DNA of 64,000 nt from Lasiodiplodia sp. COLG20 (lineage: Eukaryota > Ascomycota > Dothideomycetes > Botryosphaeriales > Botryosphaeriaceae): NCBI GenBank assembly GCA_009801085.1, contig VNWV01000014.1, forward strand, positions 186,001-250,000, read 5' to 3'. Positions 1 through 12,116 of the stretch are shown here, piece after piece; positions within the stretch are counted from its first letter, which is position 1, and every line of letters starts with the position of its first letter. Position numbers and translations under genes: made by a program. Below the pieces are notes generated by a model that did no database searches, was not told the DNA's origin, and saw only the letters and a list, made by a program, of their open reading frames with translations.

Positions 1-430
1 ACTAAATGATCCCATTGAAGGTTCCGTTGGGCTGCCTATCAATTGGATGCCGTAGAAGACTCTGTCGATCTACGCACCCTACAGAACACAGTGAAGGACC
101 TTCCCACAGCTTTTGATGAAACATATGCACAAATCATTCACAAAATAAGCCCAAACCAAAGAGACAGCGCCGTCAGACTTCTCCAGCATTTGCCCAACAG
201 CGAATTACCGTCAGCGAGTTCGTTGATGCATATGTTGTCGATCTGTCACAGTCACCTGCATTCTCAGAGGCATAACGGCTGCCTGTACCGTTGGAAATTG
301 CGCAAGTGTGCTGAGCTTTGGTCACCTTTAGTTGACTTCACGGATCTGAGAAGTTTGACGAGCAAACGAACATGCACCTTGCACATCTCTCGGAGAAAAA
401 ATAAATCACCTCATCGGAACTCTAACCCCT
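1..430 (+). pseudogene. Relic of a NACHT/STAND NTPase (ankyrin-type fungal NLR)
   Basis: The frame from about 19 to 250 reads RWAAYQLDAVED, then TLQNTVKDLP and DETYAQI. This is the segment that follows the NACHT domain in fungal NACHT-ankyrin proteins. After about 200 the similarity moves to other frames: EFVDAYVVDLSQSPAF, then RLPVPLEIAQVC, a TGA, and ALVTF, then MHLAHLSEKK in place of the usual LQLAHxSVKEYL. Several frameshifts and stops therefore interrupt it. Upstream of 19 the same frame has two TGA codons. No ankyrin repeats follow. The family assignment comes from recognised motif order, not from a search. It is a truncated, non-functional remnant; the rest may lie off the left edge or be lost. 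Confidence 0.7.
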
Positions 431-682
431 TACATGTAGCGTCTTGCACCGTCAGGCTTAGGGGCGAGGCAGAAAGTCCTACGCTATAGTATGGAAGGTC
501 TGCGGCATGTACGGTCATAGCTTGAGAGCTTACAGAACATAAAGAACACACTGGACTGCAATATTCAGGCGGAGATGGTTAGCATCCATGTTCTTTTCAC
601 AACAGTAGCTGCTCCATTATTCTACTGTCACTCACTAAATTAATCGTTCATACAACGTCTATGAAGATCGTCTTTCCCGCTA

Positions 683-2485
683 CTAACTTAAAGCTACTGT
701 CTCGATTTCTCCATATCCTTCCAAAGACCCTACCTTCCAGTCTGGTATGCAGCAAGGCCCAACGAAAACAAATTTGCCGGGATCGGGCTTTTTGTTGCGG
801 AGAAGGACAGGGTAGTCACAGTCTCCCGGCAGGTAAACAATATCTCCTGGCCGAGCGGCAGCGGGTACCATAGCGCCATAATAGCGACCATCGAGATTGA
901 CGAAGGCGAAACGTCTCCGGAACGACTTTTGTCGGAAGTCGTTCATGAAGAGGGTCACGCGCCCGGCCTGTTTGCTGATGCCGACCTTGAGCGCTTCCTC
1001 TACTGACACAGGGTCGCGAAAGTTGACCTTGGGCTCTGCGAGGATGAGATAGCTGAGGACGTGGGCTGCGCTGTGCCCGCCCAGCACAAGCACGTCCCAG
1101 AACGAAGTCCTCCTAATACCTAAACCCTGCTTAAATACCAATGACAGCTCCATGAATGCATGCAGACGGGCTAGCAGGCCGATATCGTCAGCAGCCTGGC
1201 AGTCGTCAAATCTGCTGGTCATACCATGCCCCTCAAGCACGGTGATTCTCCGGGCTTGAATCGAGAGAACCGAGTAGTCATCGGAGAATGTCGGCTTCTC
1301 GCACGGAAACCTCGCCTGCGCCTGCAAGGGGAATGTTGGCCAAGGGAATGTTCCATCATCTCTGGAGAAGTCGGGCAACCAGGACGGGAACTGGTCTGAC
1401 TGAGCAGGCTGGCTCGCGCATAAGATGTTCAGGATACCACCATGCCCGTCTGGTGACAATCTCTGTTTGGGATTGGGAGTGACACACCACTCGAACAGCC
1501 GAGTAGACACATGGCGATGTGACAGATGATAGTCAACATAGATGGCCGGTCGCTGAGAATAGTCTGTAAGTAGACTGTCTGGGTCGACAAGGCCAAGGAG
1601 GCTGAAGATTTTATCTCTTGGGTCCTTGCATTTGAAATGCCGAAGTCGAAGGAGCATCTGAAACAACCATAACGGCCCCCTCTCATGCTCTGGATAAAGT
1701 CGATAAGTGGATAAATGACCAAGCGTGTCCAATGTTTGCGGCCTCATAGCAACAGTTCTGCTGCTGATCACCGTAAATTCCTCTGATTGGTTCATCAGCT
1801 CTATTCGCTTCTGGACAAATGCTTCCATGGAGGATGTGACGCTTGCCCATGACGCCGTCTTTTGGCCACAGAGTACAGTGATTTCTTTGGCTTTGAAGAT
1901 CTCCTGCACGACCCAAGCTCTACTCCAGTAATCGCGCTCCAGAAGTGCCTCCAAAGCCCGACGTAGTCTGGCATTCTTTTCCTCGAACAGCCTTTCGCCA
2001 AAGTCCTCCTGGCTGTCGTGGTTTTCGAACTCGTCCATGATCCTGTCGCTGCCATGCGTCCCCGGGCCGAGCCACACCAGCACACGGTTGGCGCTTCCGT
2101 AGATCACCGGCATCAACGCAACTTGCTGTCTCTTTTCCTCGGCATCGTTTTGGTTGATGCACAGGGCGTCGATCCATAGGGTCCGCGGCCCGTCCTCTTG
2201 TCGTAAGTGCCGTAATGCGATGCCGAGATTGCGGGTGACGCTGATATCCGCTACGTTCCCGCCCTCGGCTTTGAGCTGGATGATGATCGGGTCTGCGTCG
2301 CTGCCCCACGTGTACGAGAGGCAGTTGTACTTGGAAGATTCGTCACATTGAACTCGCTTGAGCTTGCAGACGATTGGGCTGTGCAGTGGTCCGGGAAGCA
2401 ACTCGACCAAACGAATTTGGGAGGCGGATTCTAATGGGAGGTCGGTGAATGCTTGATGATATTGGGCACTTTCGGTGGAGGTCAT
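683..2485 (-). CDS. Heterokaryon-incompatibility (HET) domain protein, 600 aa
   Basis: A single-exon gene. The HET domain (PF06985) fills roughly residues 50-200: YNCLSYTWGSD, then LWIDALCINQND and VYGSA-type/VLVWLG motifs in the canonical order. The remaining 400 residues show no domain I recognise, which is normal for this family. HET proteins take part in nonself recognition and programmed cell death after fusion of incompatible hyphae. The ATG at 2485 directly precedes the conserved region at a normal distance, and no upstream extension is needed. The frame is intact, unlike the second HET locus at 50.4 kb. It lies beside the NACHT relic, another nonself-recognition type of gene. The partner or ligand cannot be inferred. 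Confidence 0.9.
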   Translation of the reverse strand: MTSTESAQYHQAFTDLPLESASQIRLVELLPGPLHSPIVCKLKRVQCDESSKYNCLSYTWGSDADPIIIQLKAEGGNVADISVTRNLGIALRHLRQEDGPRTLWIDALCINQNDAEEKRQQVALMPVIYGSANRVLVWLGPGTHGSDRIMDEFENHDSQEDFGERLFEEKNARLRRALEALLERDYWSRAWVVQEIFKAKEITVLCGQKTASWASVTSSMEAFVQKRIELMNQSEEFTVISSRTVAMRPQTLDTLGHLSTYRLYPEHERGPLWLFQMLLRLRHFKCKDPRDKIFSLLGLVDPDSLLTDYSQRPAIYVDYHLSHRHVSTRLFEWCVTPNPKQRLSPDGHGGILNILCASQPAQSDQFPSWLPDFSRDDGTFPWPTFPLQAQARFPCEKPTFSDDYSVLSIQARRITVLEGHGMTSRFDDCQAADDIGLLARLHAFMELSLVFKQGLGIRRTSFWDVLVLGGHSAAHVLSYLILAEPKVNFRDPVSVEEALKVGISKQAGRVTLFMNDFRQKSFRRRFAFVNLDGRYYGAMVPAAARPGDIVYLPGDCDYPVLLRNKKPDPGKFVFVGPCCIPDWKVGSLEGYGEIETVALS

Positions 2486-2944
2486 ATTTGCACGACCGAA
2501 AGCCTTGCTGGCTGGGGGTGATTTTCAGTGCGTCAGTTGCGTAAAGAACGAAAGTGAGACCTGGTTGAAGACGATTATTATCAGCTGACGGCTGGAAAGG
2601 ATTAAATACTGGACGGCTGGCCAGGGTGAATGTTGGCGCTATTCTGATGAGGAAATAATTAGCGAGTGGCTGTCAGCATGACTAGTGAAGCATTTAGTGC
2701 GCTTTATAAGCTGTCTCCCAACGTTGTCGGCGTGTTTGTCATTGCGCTCTTGCGGCTGTGTATCATATGCTTTCACCTCCTAATGTAAAAGCTATGTGCG
2801 AATTCAAATGCTATATTGCTACCAAAAATCTCGAACAGTGGTCTGCCAATCATAATTGATAAAGATGAATTGAAATGAACAAAATGTGATTGCTTGAGGG
2901 AATGCGTCCTGAACCTTGAAAACCTGTCGTGTATGTCGTTATTC

Positions 2945-5192
2945 TCACTCCCACCCTTCCTTGGGCGCACCTCCCACACCAGACTCTTGTTGGTGACTCC
3001 TCGACCTCGCACTCTCCGGAGAGGCGAATGACTCCTCAAATAAAACCGGCGGTGGTTTCAACCGTGGGTGCGTCCTCTCACTTATGTCCAACACGCCCAG
3101 CCGTTCCGCTCTCTCCGTTACTGGAACGTCCCTGTCACGGTTGAGCCAGGTTCCCACGCCCAGCTCTTCATGTGCTAAACGCTGTAACTGTAATGTTTCA
3201 TTTACAGTCCATTCGAGGCGCTCATAGACATCCAAGTTGCGCCGGCGTTGTATGCATGCGACGAGAGGCTCGAGGGTGTATGAGAGGATAATGATAATAC
3301 CCCCAATGACAATGATAGTAACCAGGCCAAAGACCGAGAAGTTGGTGTAAGCAGTGCTGAGGATTCTCTGCGAGGAAAGAGGACGAGGGTACGCGTCAGT
3401 TCAGAATGACTGCTTTACTTGTGCATTCTCTTCTTTCGTTATTGATGGGCTGACTCACCTGATTTCTGCACATCCGCTTTTGTATATTAGATTCGGGCCT
3501 GGAAATGAAGTCGTTCATTCTTGGATCGGAGGGACCGCTAGCCAGTTCGACGCAGCTTTGTTGTATTGATGCTAGACTGATGTTGATCCATTTCTCGACG
3601 TCGACCTGCCATTGGTTTCTCGCTAGCGGTCCCACAATCCCTCCCTGCAGGTGAGAAGGTGACTCTAGTACCGCAGGCCCTAAAGCTTGGACTCGAGACG
3701 CAATGGTCTGAGTCACCACCAAGTAAAAGATCCAGTAAAAATAATCGTATGTTTCGGTTCCAAGCCACCATTTCCGGGCAAGACGGAAAACATCATGCAT
3801 TGATGACAGCTCGCTACACTTCTTCGCAGCTGGTGGATCAGATTTGCAAAACTGGTACTGTTGCACGAGTCCCATGGGAGAGGCTGGCTCAGCGCTCCAG
3901 TACATAGGCATTGACTCGTTCGGGTTGAGGAGAAAGAGTGAGATATTGGTGGCATAGTTGTTCGCAGCATACCAGAGGTCATCTGATCGTTCGGAAAAAA
4001 GTAGCGTATCCAGCGACAGGAAAGCAATGGTGATATCTGCATCAGTGCGCTCGAGCTCTTTGATGGGTGTGAAAGTCGATAGCTGCAGGTTTGTAGACCC
4101 GTTTTCATAGGAAGCGGTACGAGTCCTACCCCACTATGTATAAGTATATCTTTAGCAACGCGTGTACTTGTTAATTACTCACTCTAGCTCCATCCGTGGT
4201 CTTGCACTCATAGAGTCTTCCTTAATGAACCGATCTTTCTGGATATCAATGTGCTCATACGTGTAGTTGTAATTGGAACCAATGCTACGACCAAAATAGT
4301 ATTGGACGTACGGGGTGCTACTATTGGTGCTAGAACTTGCGACCTTTCTCTTGAAGCCGTTAGTCTTTAATGGAGCGGCTTGTAAGACCGTCCGAAACTG
4401 GAATCGCTGGCTTGATGGTGCGTTTAACCCCAGATCATAATGACTGTCCAAGAAGCCGGTGTCCAGAAGGAGATTTGCATCTTGGCTCTTACAAATATCA
4501 CCCGGAAACGGGCATGTAGCGTTCCGAAAGACCTTCAAGCTGAGATTGCTCCGGACAAAGATATTGCAGCTTTGGGTATTCGGAAGTGGAGGGTAGCATT
4601 GTTGTGCGTAGTTAGCGTTCGAAGTCGCTAATTTCGAGACGTAAGGCTCGTATACGGTCAAATAGTCCTTCGCCTCAGTGGTTGAGGAATCAAAGTTCGG
4701 CATGCCGCAATTGTGGCCCGATAGGAGTACTGCGTTCCCAGTAATGGTTGATATCCGGGATGAGAACGTGCTCGCCACAGCGAAGGCTGCAAGGGTCAGG
4801 CAGCTGAACGCCAGCAATGGGAGGATGCGTCGGTAGTACTGGACACTGGGCTGGGATTGATCTCTGGACCGGGTCTTACGCCAGGTATTGAAGACTAGGA
4901 ACAAGCTGGTAATTCCAGTAGTCGTATTTGCCGCGTTACGAAGGATGGCTTGTCGCTGATGATATAATGCATCGCGTGGAGCTTCCGTGGAGTAGAAGTA
5001 GTGTAGCGCAAAACATGAGATTCGCCAAAAGCTTGTGCCAACGATGGTTACGAAAAGAGAGAGGAATGCAATCAAAAGGCCTCCATGGGTACTTGTAGTT
5101 GTAAGTGTTGCGCCGAACACTTTGCCGTGCGACCAATCAACCCAGACGCCGGTGTAAATGTCGTAGCTGGATGTTTCTGGAGAGGCGTCCAT
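2945..5192 (-). CDS. Multi-pass membrane protein of unknown function, 3 exons, 699 aa
   Basis: Exons are 5192-4183, 4125-3459 and 3367-2945; phases close and the total is 700 codons with stop. The start MDASPETSS at 5192 is the first ATG in frame; the open frame upstream of it has no ATG. The N-terminal part has hydrophobic segments near residues 35-57 and 120-145. A long extracellular-looking region follows with Cys residues and many NxS/T sites. Two more membrane segments occur in exon 2 (YFYWIFYLVVTQTI) and exon 3 (FGLVTIIVIGGIIII). The C-terminal tail is hydrophilic. I recognise it as a widespread but uncharacterised Pezizomycotina membrane-protein type, with the opening YDIYTGVWVDWS and the QRQAILRN segment. 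No catalytic motif is visible. It could be a sensor or channel-like protein, but nothing in the sequence decides this. Confidence 0.85.
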
Positions 5193-6432
5193 GCTGGATG
5201 ATGGAGAAGTGGGTATGGCCTGCAAAGGCCAGCAGCGCACAATTAAATACCATTTATGCGTTACAAAGAGGTCTTCAGCCGCTCCATAGCCTTATCTCTA
5301 ATGATGGCTGCCTGGAATATGTGTTACGAGGAAACCAAGCGCCCCTGAGGTCATACATGGGAACTGGTCTACTGCATATCCAATTACGTGGTACTGTCAT
5401 ATTACACGAGGGCCTGTCAATCAACGTCATATTACAACAGCCTTCTCCTGACACCTATCAAATACTGCTCAGCCTCCATGGGTGGCGGATCGAGGTTTCG
5501 CGGGGTACGCCACACGACGGCAGCTGAACAGACTACTACCACGGATGTGCGGTAACACGCGGTCGTACCGGCCGGTGCTGGCAGAGTTAAGGACAATCGT
5601 CCTCGTTACTGACTTGGCTATCGCTTTTAGTTGATGCTGATGGGGGTGCAGCTGTGGAGGAGCTGCATATCTAGGCCTGCACTGGATCAAACACGGCGTG
5701 TCTCATGGGTTGCGTATGCTTGGCTGTCGTACTTTGTCTCACTTTTCTACCTCGCACAATTGCCTTCTTCAACTGGATAGGTCGAGCGATAGGAAAACCG
5801 AAGAAGTTGACTAGCCCCCAAATGAAGCAACATTGGCCATGATTTTTACCCTCATCACACAGACCTTTTCCGAAATGGGACATGATAGTGAGTAGCACGA
5901 CCATGCGCAAGGCTAGAGTTTGTTCAAAAATACACGTCCGTGTCCCGCCTCTAGCTAGTTAATAATTTAGATCAAAGCAGTCAGACCAAAATAGCTGGAC
6001 CAGTTGTGCTGGCTTGAAGGTGTTGAATCATGTTGTTCCGTGGTGGGTCCTGCACGTGACGCGGGCGCTTACACAGTATCATTAGTGGAGCGAACGCGAC
6101 CGACCCGCCCTTCCGATATGCGCGTACCCCAGTCGGTGCCGGAGTTTCTAGCTACATGGGGTAGTTGCGGGCGGCTGTGCCGCATCGCTTGAGAGATTAA
6201 GCGCCCTTCAGCCTTGCAGGTCTATGCTACAGAAATAATATAGCTCGCTTTCGCCCCATCACGGTTCTTACAGCCTTTCTTTCTTTCTTTGCCATCTTTT
6301 ACAGTGTCGCAGCAGGCCTGCATTCCACCCAAAGCTTCCCTATCGTTACCCTAGCCGGAGGATCCACCTTCAGCGTGCAGTCGCTTCAGTTCAGACCTAT
6401 AATCCTACTGCTGCTCCCACCGCCCTCAAACT
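5193..6432. other. Intergenic, divergent promoters
   Basis: This stretch separates the minus-strand membrane protein from the plus-strand Cys-rich protein. Open frames are short and unlike any family I know. A short CT repeat (ctttctttctttcttt) lies near 6278-6293, a common feature of fungal core promoters. I see nothing else. Confidence 0.6.
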
Positions 6433-7378
6433 ATGCCGACCGCAGCATCCAAGTGCTACTACCCCGACGGTAGCATAGCCAACGGCTTGCAACCATGCAT
6501 CAACGCCACAAACACCGACTCCGACTCGCACGCAGCCTGCTGCGACCTCTCCACCTCCGTCTGCACCACCACAGGCTACTGCTTCGCCGATACCGGATAC
6601 CTCTACCGCGGAGGCTGCACGGATCAGAGTTGGGATGACCCCTCGTGTGCGGCAAAATGCCAAAATGGTACGTAAAAAAAGGTCCCCAATTTCGAGGGGA
6701 GGGAAAAGAGCAACAATCTTCCAATATCGAACGACACCATGCTGACGAGGATGTCCAAAAGACAACCCCAGCGGCTTCTCCAACATCTATCAGTGCGTCG
6801 CCGGCCACTGGGACCTGAACCACACCTCCTGCTGCGGCGGCAACACGCAGACGACGACCAGCTGCTGCTCCGAGGCCGGCGCCAGCTTCTCGCTCCTCCC
6901 CGGCACCCCCTTCGGCGCCCTCGAAGCCTACGAGGCCATGCTTTCGTCTTCCTCATCTACCTCCTCCGCGTCCGCCACGGCAACAGCCTCGACCCTAGCC
7001 GCTACGACCACCGTCACCGCCTCGGCAACAGCGTGCGCGACATCAGCGGTAGCAGCAGCGGTAGGTAGTGGTGGCGCAAGCGGGGCGACGGTCGGCGCGG
7101 CGACGGGCGCGACGCTGGGCGCGCTGCTGGTCGCGTCGCTGGCTGCCCTGGCGCTGCGCGAGCGCCGGTGGCGGAAGCGGTTGGATAAGGAGCAGCAGCG
7201 GCAGCAGCAGCAGCAGCAGCAGCCATATGGTGCTTTTGGGCACGGGTATCCGGGGGTGGTGCCGAAGCAGCCGTATATGACCAGCGAGGCTGACGGGCAG
7301 CAGCTGGTCGAAGCGGGGGTTAATGAGAGGAGGGTGTTTGAGATGGAGGGGAACGGGGGTGGGAGGGTGAGGTGGTGA
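6433..7378 (+). CDS. Cys-rich ectodomain, single membrane span, polyQ tail; 283 aa
   Basis: Exons are 6433-6667 and 6762-7378, joined across GTACGT...AAAAG with a CTGAC branch site. Residues 1-125 hold many cysteines in the pattern typical of small fungal surface proteins: CYYPDGS, ACCDLS, GYCF, GGCTDQSW, and CCGG. A Ser/Thr/Ala-rich linker follows, then a Gly/Ala-rich hydrophobic stretch (GALLVASLAALAL). A basic stop-transfer RERRWRKR and a cytoplasmic-type tail with a glutamine run come next. The N-terminus MPTAASK has no signal peptide, and an in-frame TAA at 6400 blocks extension. A missed signal exon or a non-classical insertion signal is possible. Function unknown; the architecture suggests a cell-surface receptor-like or wall-sensor protein. 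Confidence 0.8.
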
Positions 7379-7770
7379 TCTTTGTCGTGTTTGCTGGTGT
7401 TTTGGGAGAGGTGCGGTTGGTTTCTGGGAATAAGCGGGTGGGTTGGGAGTAAATGTGTATACGTAGTGTATAATCCGGGGATACGGTATGGGTTTGGGGT
7501 ATTGATTGGCACCAGCCACGGCTGGCTTTTTTCAGGGACGACGAAAATGTGGTATCATGGAAACGTTGATATATGAATCTAGAGCAACTTCTACTGCCGT
7601 TTTGGTTACTAACTACACATCGAGTGTCCCAACTGGATCCAACAATACCATAACTGCTGTCAAACGTGAGAATGCAAATTTAGCATTGTGGCGGCAGAAT
7701 GGACTCTTAAAATTAGTCTTGTGATGACAATACTCATACTCATCCATTCGTTATGCATACATTATGCTCT
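7379..7770. other. Intergenic between convergent genes
   Basis: The 3' flanks of the Cys-rich membrane protein and the GPI-type protein face each other here. No coding potential or clear repeat is seen. Confidence 0.5.
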
Positions 7771-10639
7771 CTATGGAATGAGAAGGCCAATGATAGCCGT
7801 TATAAGTATGAAGAGGCGCCTCATGTCTAAAGCGGTTGCACTTGATGTCTGATTTTCATTCGAGGTCGCCGTTCCCGCCGCTCCACCCCCTCCGCTGGCA
7901 GTGTGGGAACCAGTCTGAACACTTGTGGACGATGCATCACTGCCAGTTAGCGTACGCTCAGAGAAGCTCTCCGTCGTCGTTCTATTTATGACAACGCCAT
8001 CGATGCCGGCACTGAGCACTACACCTGACGTTGTGACTGGCGGTCCAGCTACCGACAACGTCTGGTCTCCGATGACGACGATGCCCGTGCTGCCCGATGG
8101 CCTGATTGCCGTCATAGTTTCAGAGCCGATGGTCAGCACAACCTCGGTCGCCGCACGCGTAGCACCATCGACTGCTGTTGAGCCAACCGCGCCGGCAATG
8201 CTGAATGTCTGGCTGCCGGCAGTGATGATGGTGTCGCCCACACTGCCGCTTTGTAGGATTTGGGAGATGCCGTCAACGACGGCAATCCCCGAGGGCGCCA
8301 GGCTGATGGTGTGACCATCAATCTCAGTGGCTGACCCGCCAACGCTGAGCACCACATTGCTGCCAGTCGGCGCCGCTGCAAGTGCACCAGCATTACCGCC
8401 ATCGATGGAAGAGAATAGCACCGTCGACCCGTCAATCACCACGCCATCTGACCCCACACTCACTACCTGCCCGTTTCCAAGCGTGGCAGCTGCCTTCCCT
8501 GCACTGATGGTTGTAGTGCCCAAAGCCAGGTCTTGGCCGGGCAGAGCCGTGTATTTGAAGCTGCCGACAGTGAGGACCGCAGCGGATCCGGCAGGGCCTG
8601 CAGGAGAGTCTGCCGTTGGCTGTAAAATGATGGTTACTGCAGTGGGCGGGTCGCTGTTGCTGTTGGTACCGCCTTTTGAAGAACCAGAGGAGCTTGCGGC
8701 TGGCGATGACTCGCCACCTACATTGTCAGAGCCTGCATTGACGCCAGGGTCTGACGAGCTTTCCAGTTCCGCTGACGTATTCCCGGGGTCGGAGACCTCA
8801 CCAGGATCAAACGCCCCTGGACCAGAATCATCTTTGTCCGAGCCAAAGTCTCCTCCAAAACCTGATTTCTGACCCGAATCCGCCTTGCCAGGGTCAAAGT
8901 TGTTAGGATCAGAGCTTCCAGGATGAGAGTCATCCAGTGCTGCATCTTCCGAGTCGCCACTGCCGACGAGGTTGCCGGTGGGTAGGGGTATGGGTGGGTC
9001 AATCGGAGTGCTCGCAGCTGGGTCTGCAGGGCCGTCGTTGTGAGTTTCGCTACTTGTATTGGCAGCGTCGACAGTCTGTGTCCGCTGCGGTTCCTGGCTC
9101 TCCTTCGTCTGTAATGCTGGGGGGCTTGTATTTGTTGGTAAGGGGTCTGTCGCGGTATTGATGGGCGCGGCGGCAGCACTGGTGGTAGTGACTGGCTCGC
9201 CAGGGGCTGTAGCCGTTCCCAAATCACCACCGCCGAAGAGGCCACCGGCAGTGGCCAAGGGGATAGGCGGGTCGTGCATTGCGTACACCATCGCCCCTAA
9301 CCGGCTTTCAGGTAGGCATTTCTTCCACTCAGGCTGTAGTTCCTGTAGTTCAGTGCGATACAAGATGTCGGGTTGGTAGTCGTTGCGAATAGTAGACGAG
9401 GAGCATTTGTTGTATACGAAATTAGGGTGTTCATGACAGGAGTTAGGCCACCAGTACGCGCTGCTGGGCACTAACGGAATCTCGTAGCCGTTGATGGTCG
9501 TTTTCGCCAAGTTGGCGAAGGTAATGGGTTTGGCCAGTTGGGGTTTTGATCTTACAGGCAATGTAGACAGCTCTTCTGGCGCGACGGGTACCCAGACCGA
9601 GGACATGTCGTAGCCGCAAGTGCTCGATCCTACGAAGGCGTTGCGTGCGAACATTGTTGAGAAAAATAGGTAGGCAGATGGCGAGGTTAATGTCATCGTA
9701 CCAACGACCGTCGTAGACGGCGCACGTCTTTGTTCCTGCCCCCTGGTGACGTCCCAGGGCGAGGTGCGGGTAGCGTTGGGCCCACAGACAATTTCCGTTG
9801 ACCAGGGCTCGGGCCAGTAGTATAGGTCCACTTCCCCGGTTCCGAATAGAGTGCATGCATCTTCGCATGTCTTGGGGATAGTGCACTTGGGCCTCCAGTA
9901 GTCGGGAGCGTCTTGAAAGTCAAGGAGAGGCGATGTCACTGTTTGCGCCCAACTTGAAGACTGCCTGTTCTGCAGAGATGACAGAATCGAGCAGCTCTGT
10001 TTGTTGAAGGAGCAGCTTGGTTGAGCAGTGTCGTTAATATTGTAGGACCATGTTGCATATACGGATGAAGTGAGGTAGGATGTTATGCTGGACTCCGTGA
10101 AAAAGCCAGCACGAGGAATACCGTCGCAAAGAGTAATGACTGGTATGTCATTGTTTGTGTGGGTTACCCGCATGGTGGAAGTGATTGGATGTGTCGAGGT
10201 AACAACGTATGTCTCACGGTGCGCCGAACTGTACTCGTCCCACGCCTCATCACAGCTTTTGAGCGAGAGGAAGGTCTGCACTGGAACATCGGATGGGAGC
10301 CACGGAAAGGATGCTCTACCAACTGAGATGGTAAGAGTTGCGTTCATCGTCGTCAGACTGGTGCCCGGTGTATTGACGGTTGAGACATTCGCCTGATCGA
10401 GACTTGACGGAGTATGAAGAATAATGTCCGACGAAGGTTGAATCGATGTATCGGGGCGAGTCTGAACTGACGAAGGTTGGGTCGAAGTATTCAGTGCGTG
10501 AGCAATGCTGTGACTCATACTAATACCCCATTGAGCGTCTGTATTCGATCGTCAGTACTGCGTTGCGGTTGGGAGCGGTGTACGAACAAGCAACCGGCAC
10601 CACCACAGCGGAGACAACAAGCTGTAGGAAGGTCTTCAT
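7771..10639 (-). CDS. Secreted, Ser/Thr-rich, probably GPI-anchored repeat protein, 939 aa
   Basis: Exon 1 is 10639-10588 and exon 2 is 10538-7771. The small first exon supplies MKTFLQLVVSAVVVPVA, a clear signal peptide with a likely AYA cleavage site created at the junction. The intron is 49 nt with a TACTGAC branch point; its donor GTTCGT is weak, but phase is exact. An N-terminal region of about 430 residues with scattered cysteines is followed by a Pro/Gly/Asp-rich linker. Repeats of the type SVGxxGVVIDGS, TITAGSQTF and AVVDG come next. The C-terminus has a Ser/Thr tract and a short hydrophobic end (LFILITAIIGLLIP), typical of a GPI signal. This repeat-plus-GPI design is common in filamentous ascomycetes and uncharacterised. 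It is probably a wall or surface protein. Confidence 0.85.
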
Positions 10640-12010
10640 CGTGGAGGGAGCAGCGGATGATGCCTCATGCTGAGTACGAGAAGCCTCAATTTGTAGACGA
10701 TTACGCTGGTCGCAGCCCCCACAGAGCCTGCAGGGAAGATTTCCTGTGCTGAGAAAAGTCGTCTAACAGATGCATCTTTCAATATTTACAGGCAGACTTC
10801 GCAAGGCTTTCTGCTTCCTAAGCAGTCATCTGTGGGGGCCGTCGTTGTTGCCTTGCAAGGAAAAGATATTGTGCGAGACAAAATAGATGAACTGAGTGTT
10901 CAATCAGGGTTCGATCAGCCTTGCGCTAGGCTTATCACACAACGGCCCGCCCTACACAGCTCGAATGGGACGCCACTACGGCGCCACCCGCGTCCAACTT
11001 GCCAACAATGGTTACCCCGCAGGGACCGATGTGATCCGCCAAGCAACCGTATGGCGCCATACCCACTCATCTGCCGGAGCTTCTCTGTGCTTGAAGACAT
11101 GGCCAAGCACAAGATTCATGCAGCCAAGCTCCAGACTCCTGAAGTCTCGTCAATGACCACACGGTTGCCTGCTTGACTACTCACGCGGAACGTGCTCGCT
11201 TCTCACCACCGGTCGCCACCTCCGATCCTGGTCACCCCCTCACGACTTCTGGCCCGTCCACAACCCCGCACTCTTGCTCTCTACACACTTTAACCTTTCC
11301 CTTAACATTCAAAGCCCTTCGCGAAAATTACATAACGCGAGGGATGTATTTGCATCTTACAGCGCAACCACTGTCCAACCGTGCAGAAGACGGATTGTTA
11401 AAGGCAACTACCGGCCCATTCAGCCTCATCGGCCATGGCGTGATCCTTTGGCGGGGCCCGCTCCGCACGGACAACGGCAGATCGTCCAGTGATACACCCT
11501 GCGCGACGCAGCTGCATCTCCCACGCGCAGATGTGTGCCCCACGTGAGTGAATCGTCGATACATGCCGGTCATGTTGACGATCCACATGTAGATCACACC
11601 TCGCTCGGCACCTGATTGAACTACTGCGAGGAGCGAGATGTTGGAAAACCCCCACTTACGTACTGATCAAAGCGCCGCAATGGCTCTGAGGTCGACCAAC
11701 TGTCACGTCGAAGCTCCTGAACTATGAGTCCGACGGTATAGAATTAGGTTTCCCAATGAGCAAAGCAAACAAACCACGCCGCCACCTCCCAATCGTCTTC
11801 CAAGACCAAGAGTATTGCAGATCCTAACTTAATCGATCATCGGCTTTTTGGGAAATCTTAGAAAGGCGTCCCTATTAGGACGGTCGTGATGTTTCGATAC
11901 ATCACGAATATCTTATTACTAAGAAATTATATTTGATATCAATATAGTTATACGAATAAATCTAGCCTGTTTATAAATAAACTTAAGGCGTCTTTATTCT
12001 AGATTTCTCA

Positions 12011-12116
12011 GGAATGGTTCGATGTACCGCCGCTAGGCTACCGCGAAGAATGCCGAGGACTTGCCGTTTACGGTAGGAAAATGGAGCCGCATTGGGTATG
12101 TCAGGGCCGAAGGAGC
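12011..12116 (-). repeat. Dispersed repeat A, copy 1 (inverted relative to copy 2)
   Basis: The reverse complement matches 18686-18790 at about nine of ten positions by hand alignment, with one single-base gap. Similarity stops sharply on both sides. The conserved frame reads YRKRQxLGILRGSLAAVHR in both copies, but it is not part of a recognisable gene. It is probably a transposon remnant. Confidence 0.75.

Noticed and set aside
7190..7225. CAG-type repeat as a separate repeat feature
   Set aside because: It encodes the glutamine run of the Cys-rich membrane protein and is described there.
11173..11547. 124-codon frame in the long intergenic region
   Set aside because: Low-complexity Ser/Thr/Pro/His composition, no signal peptide, no splice partner, no motif.
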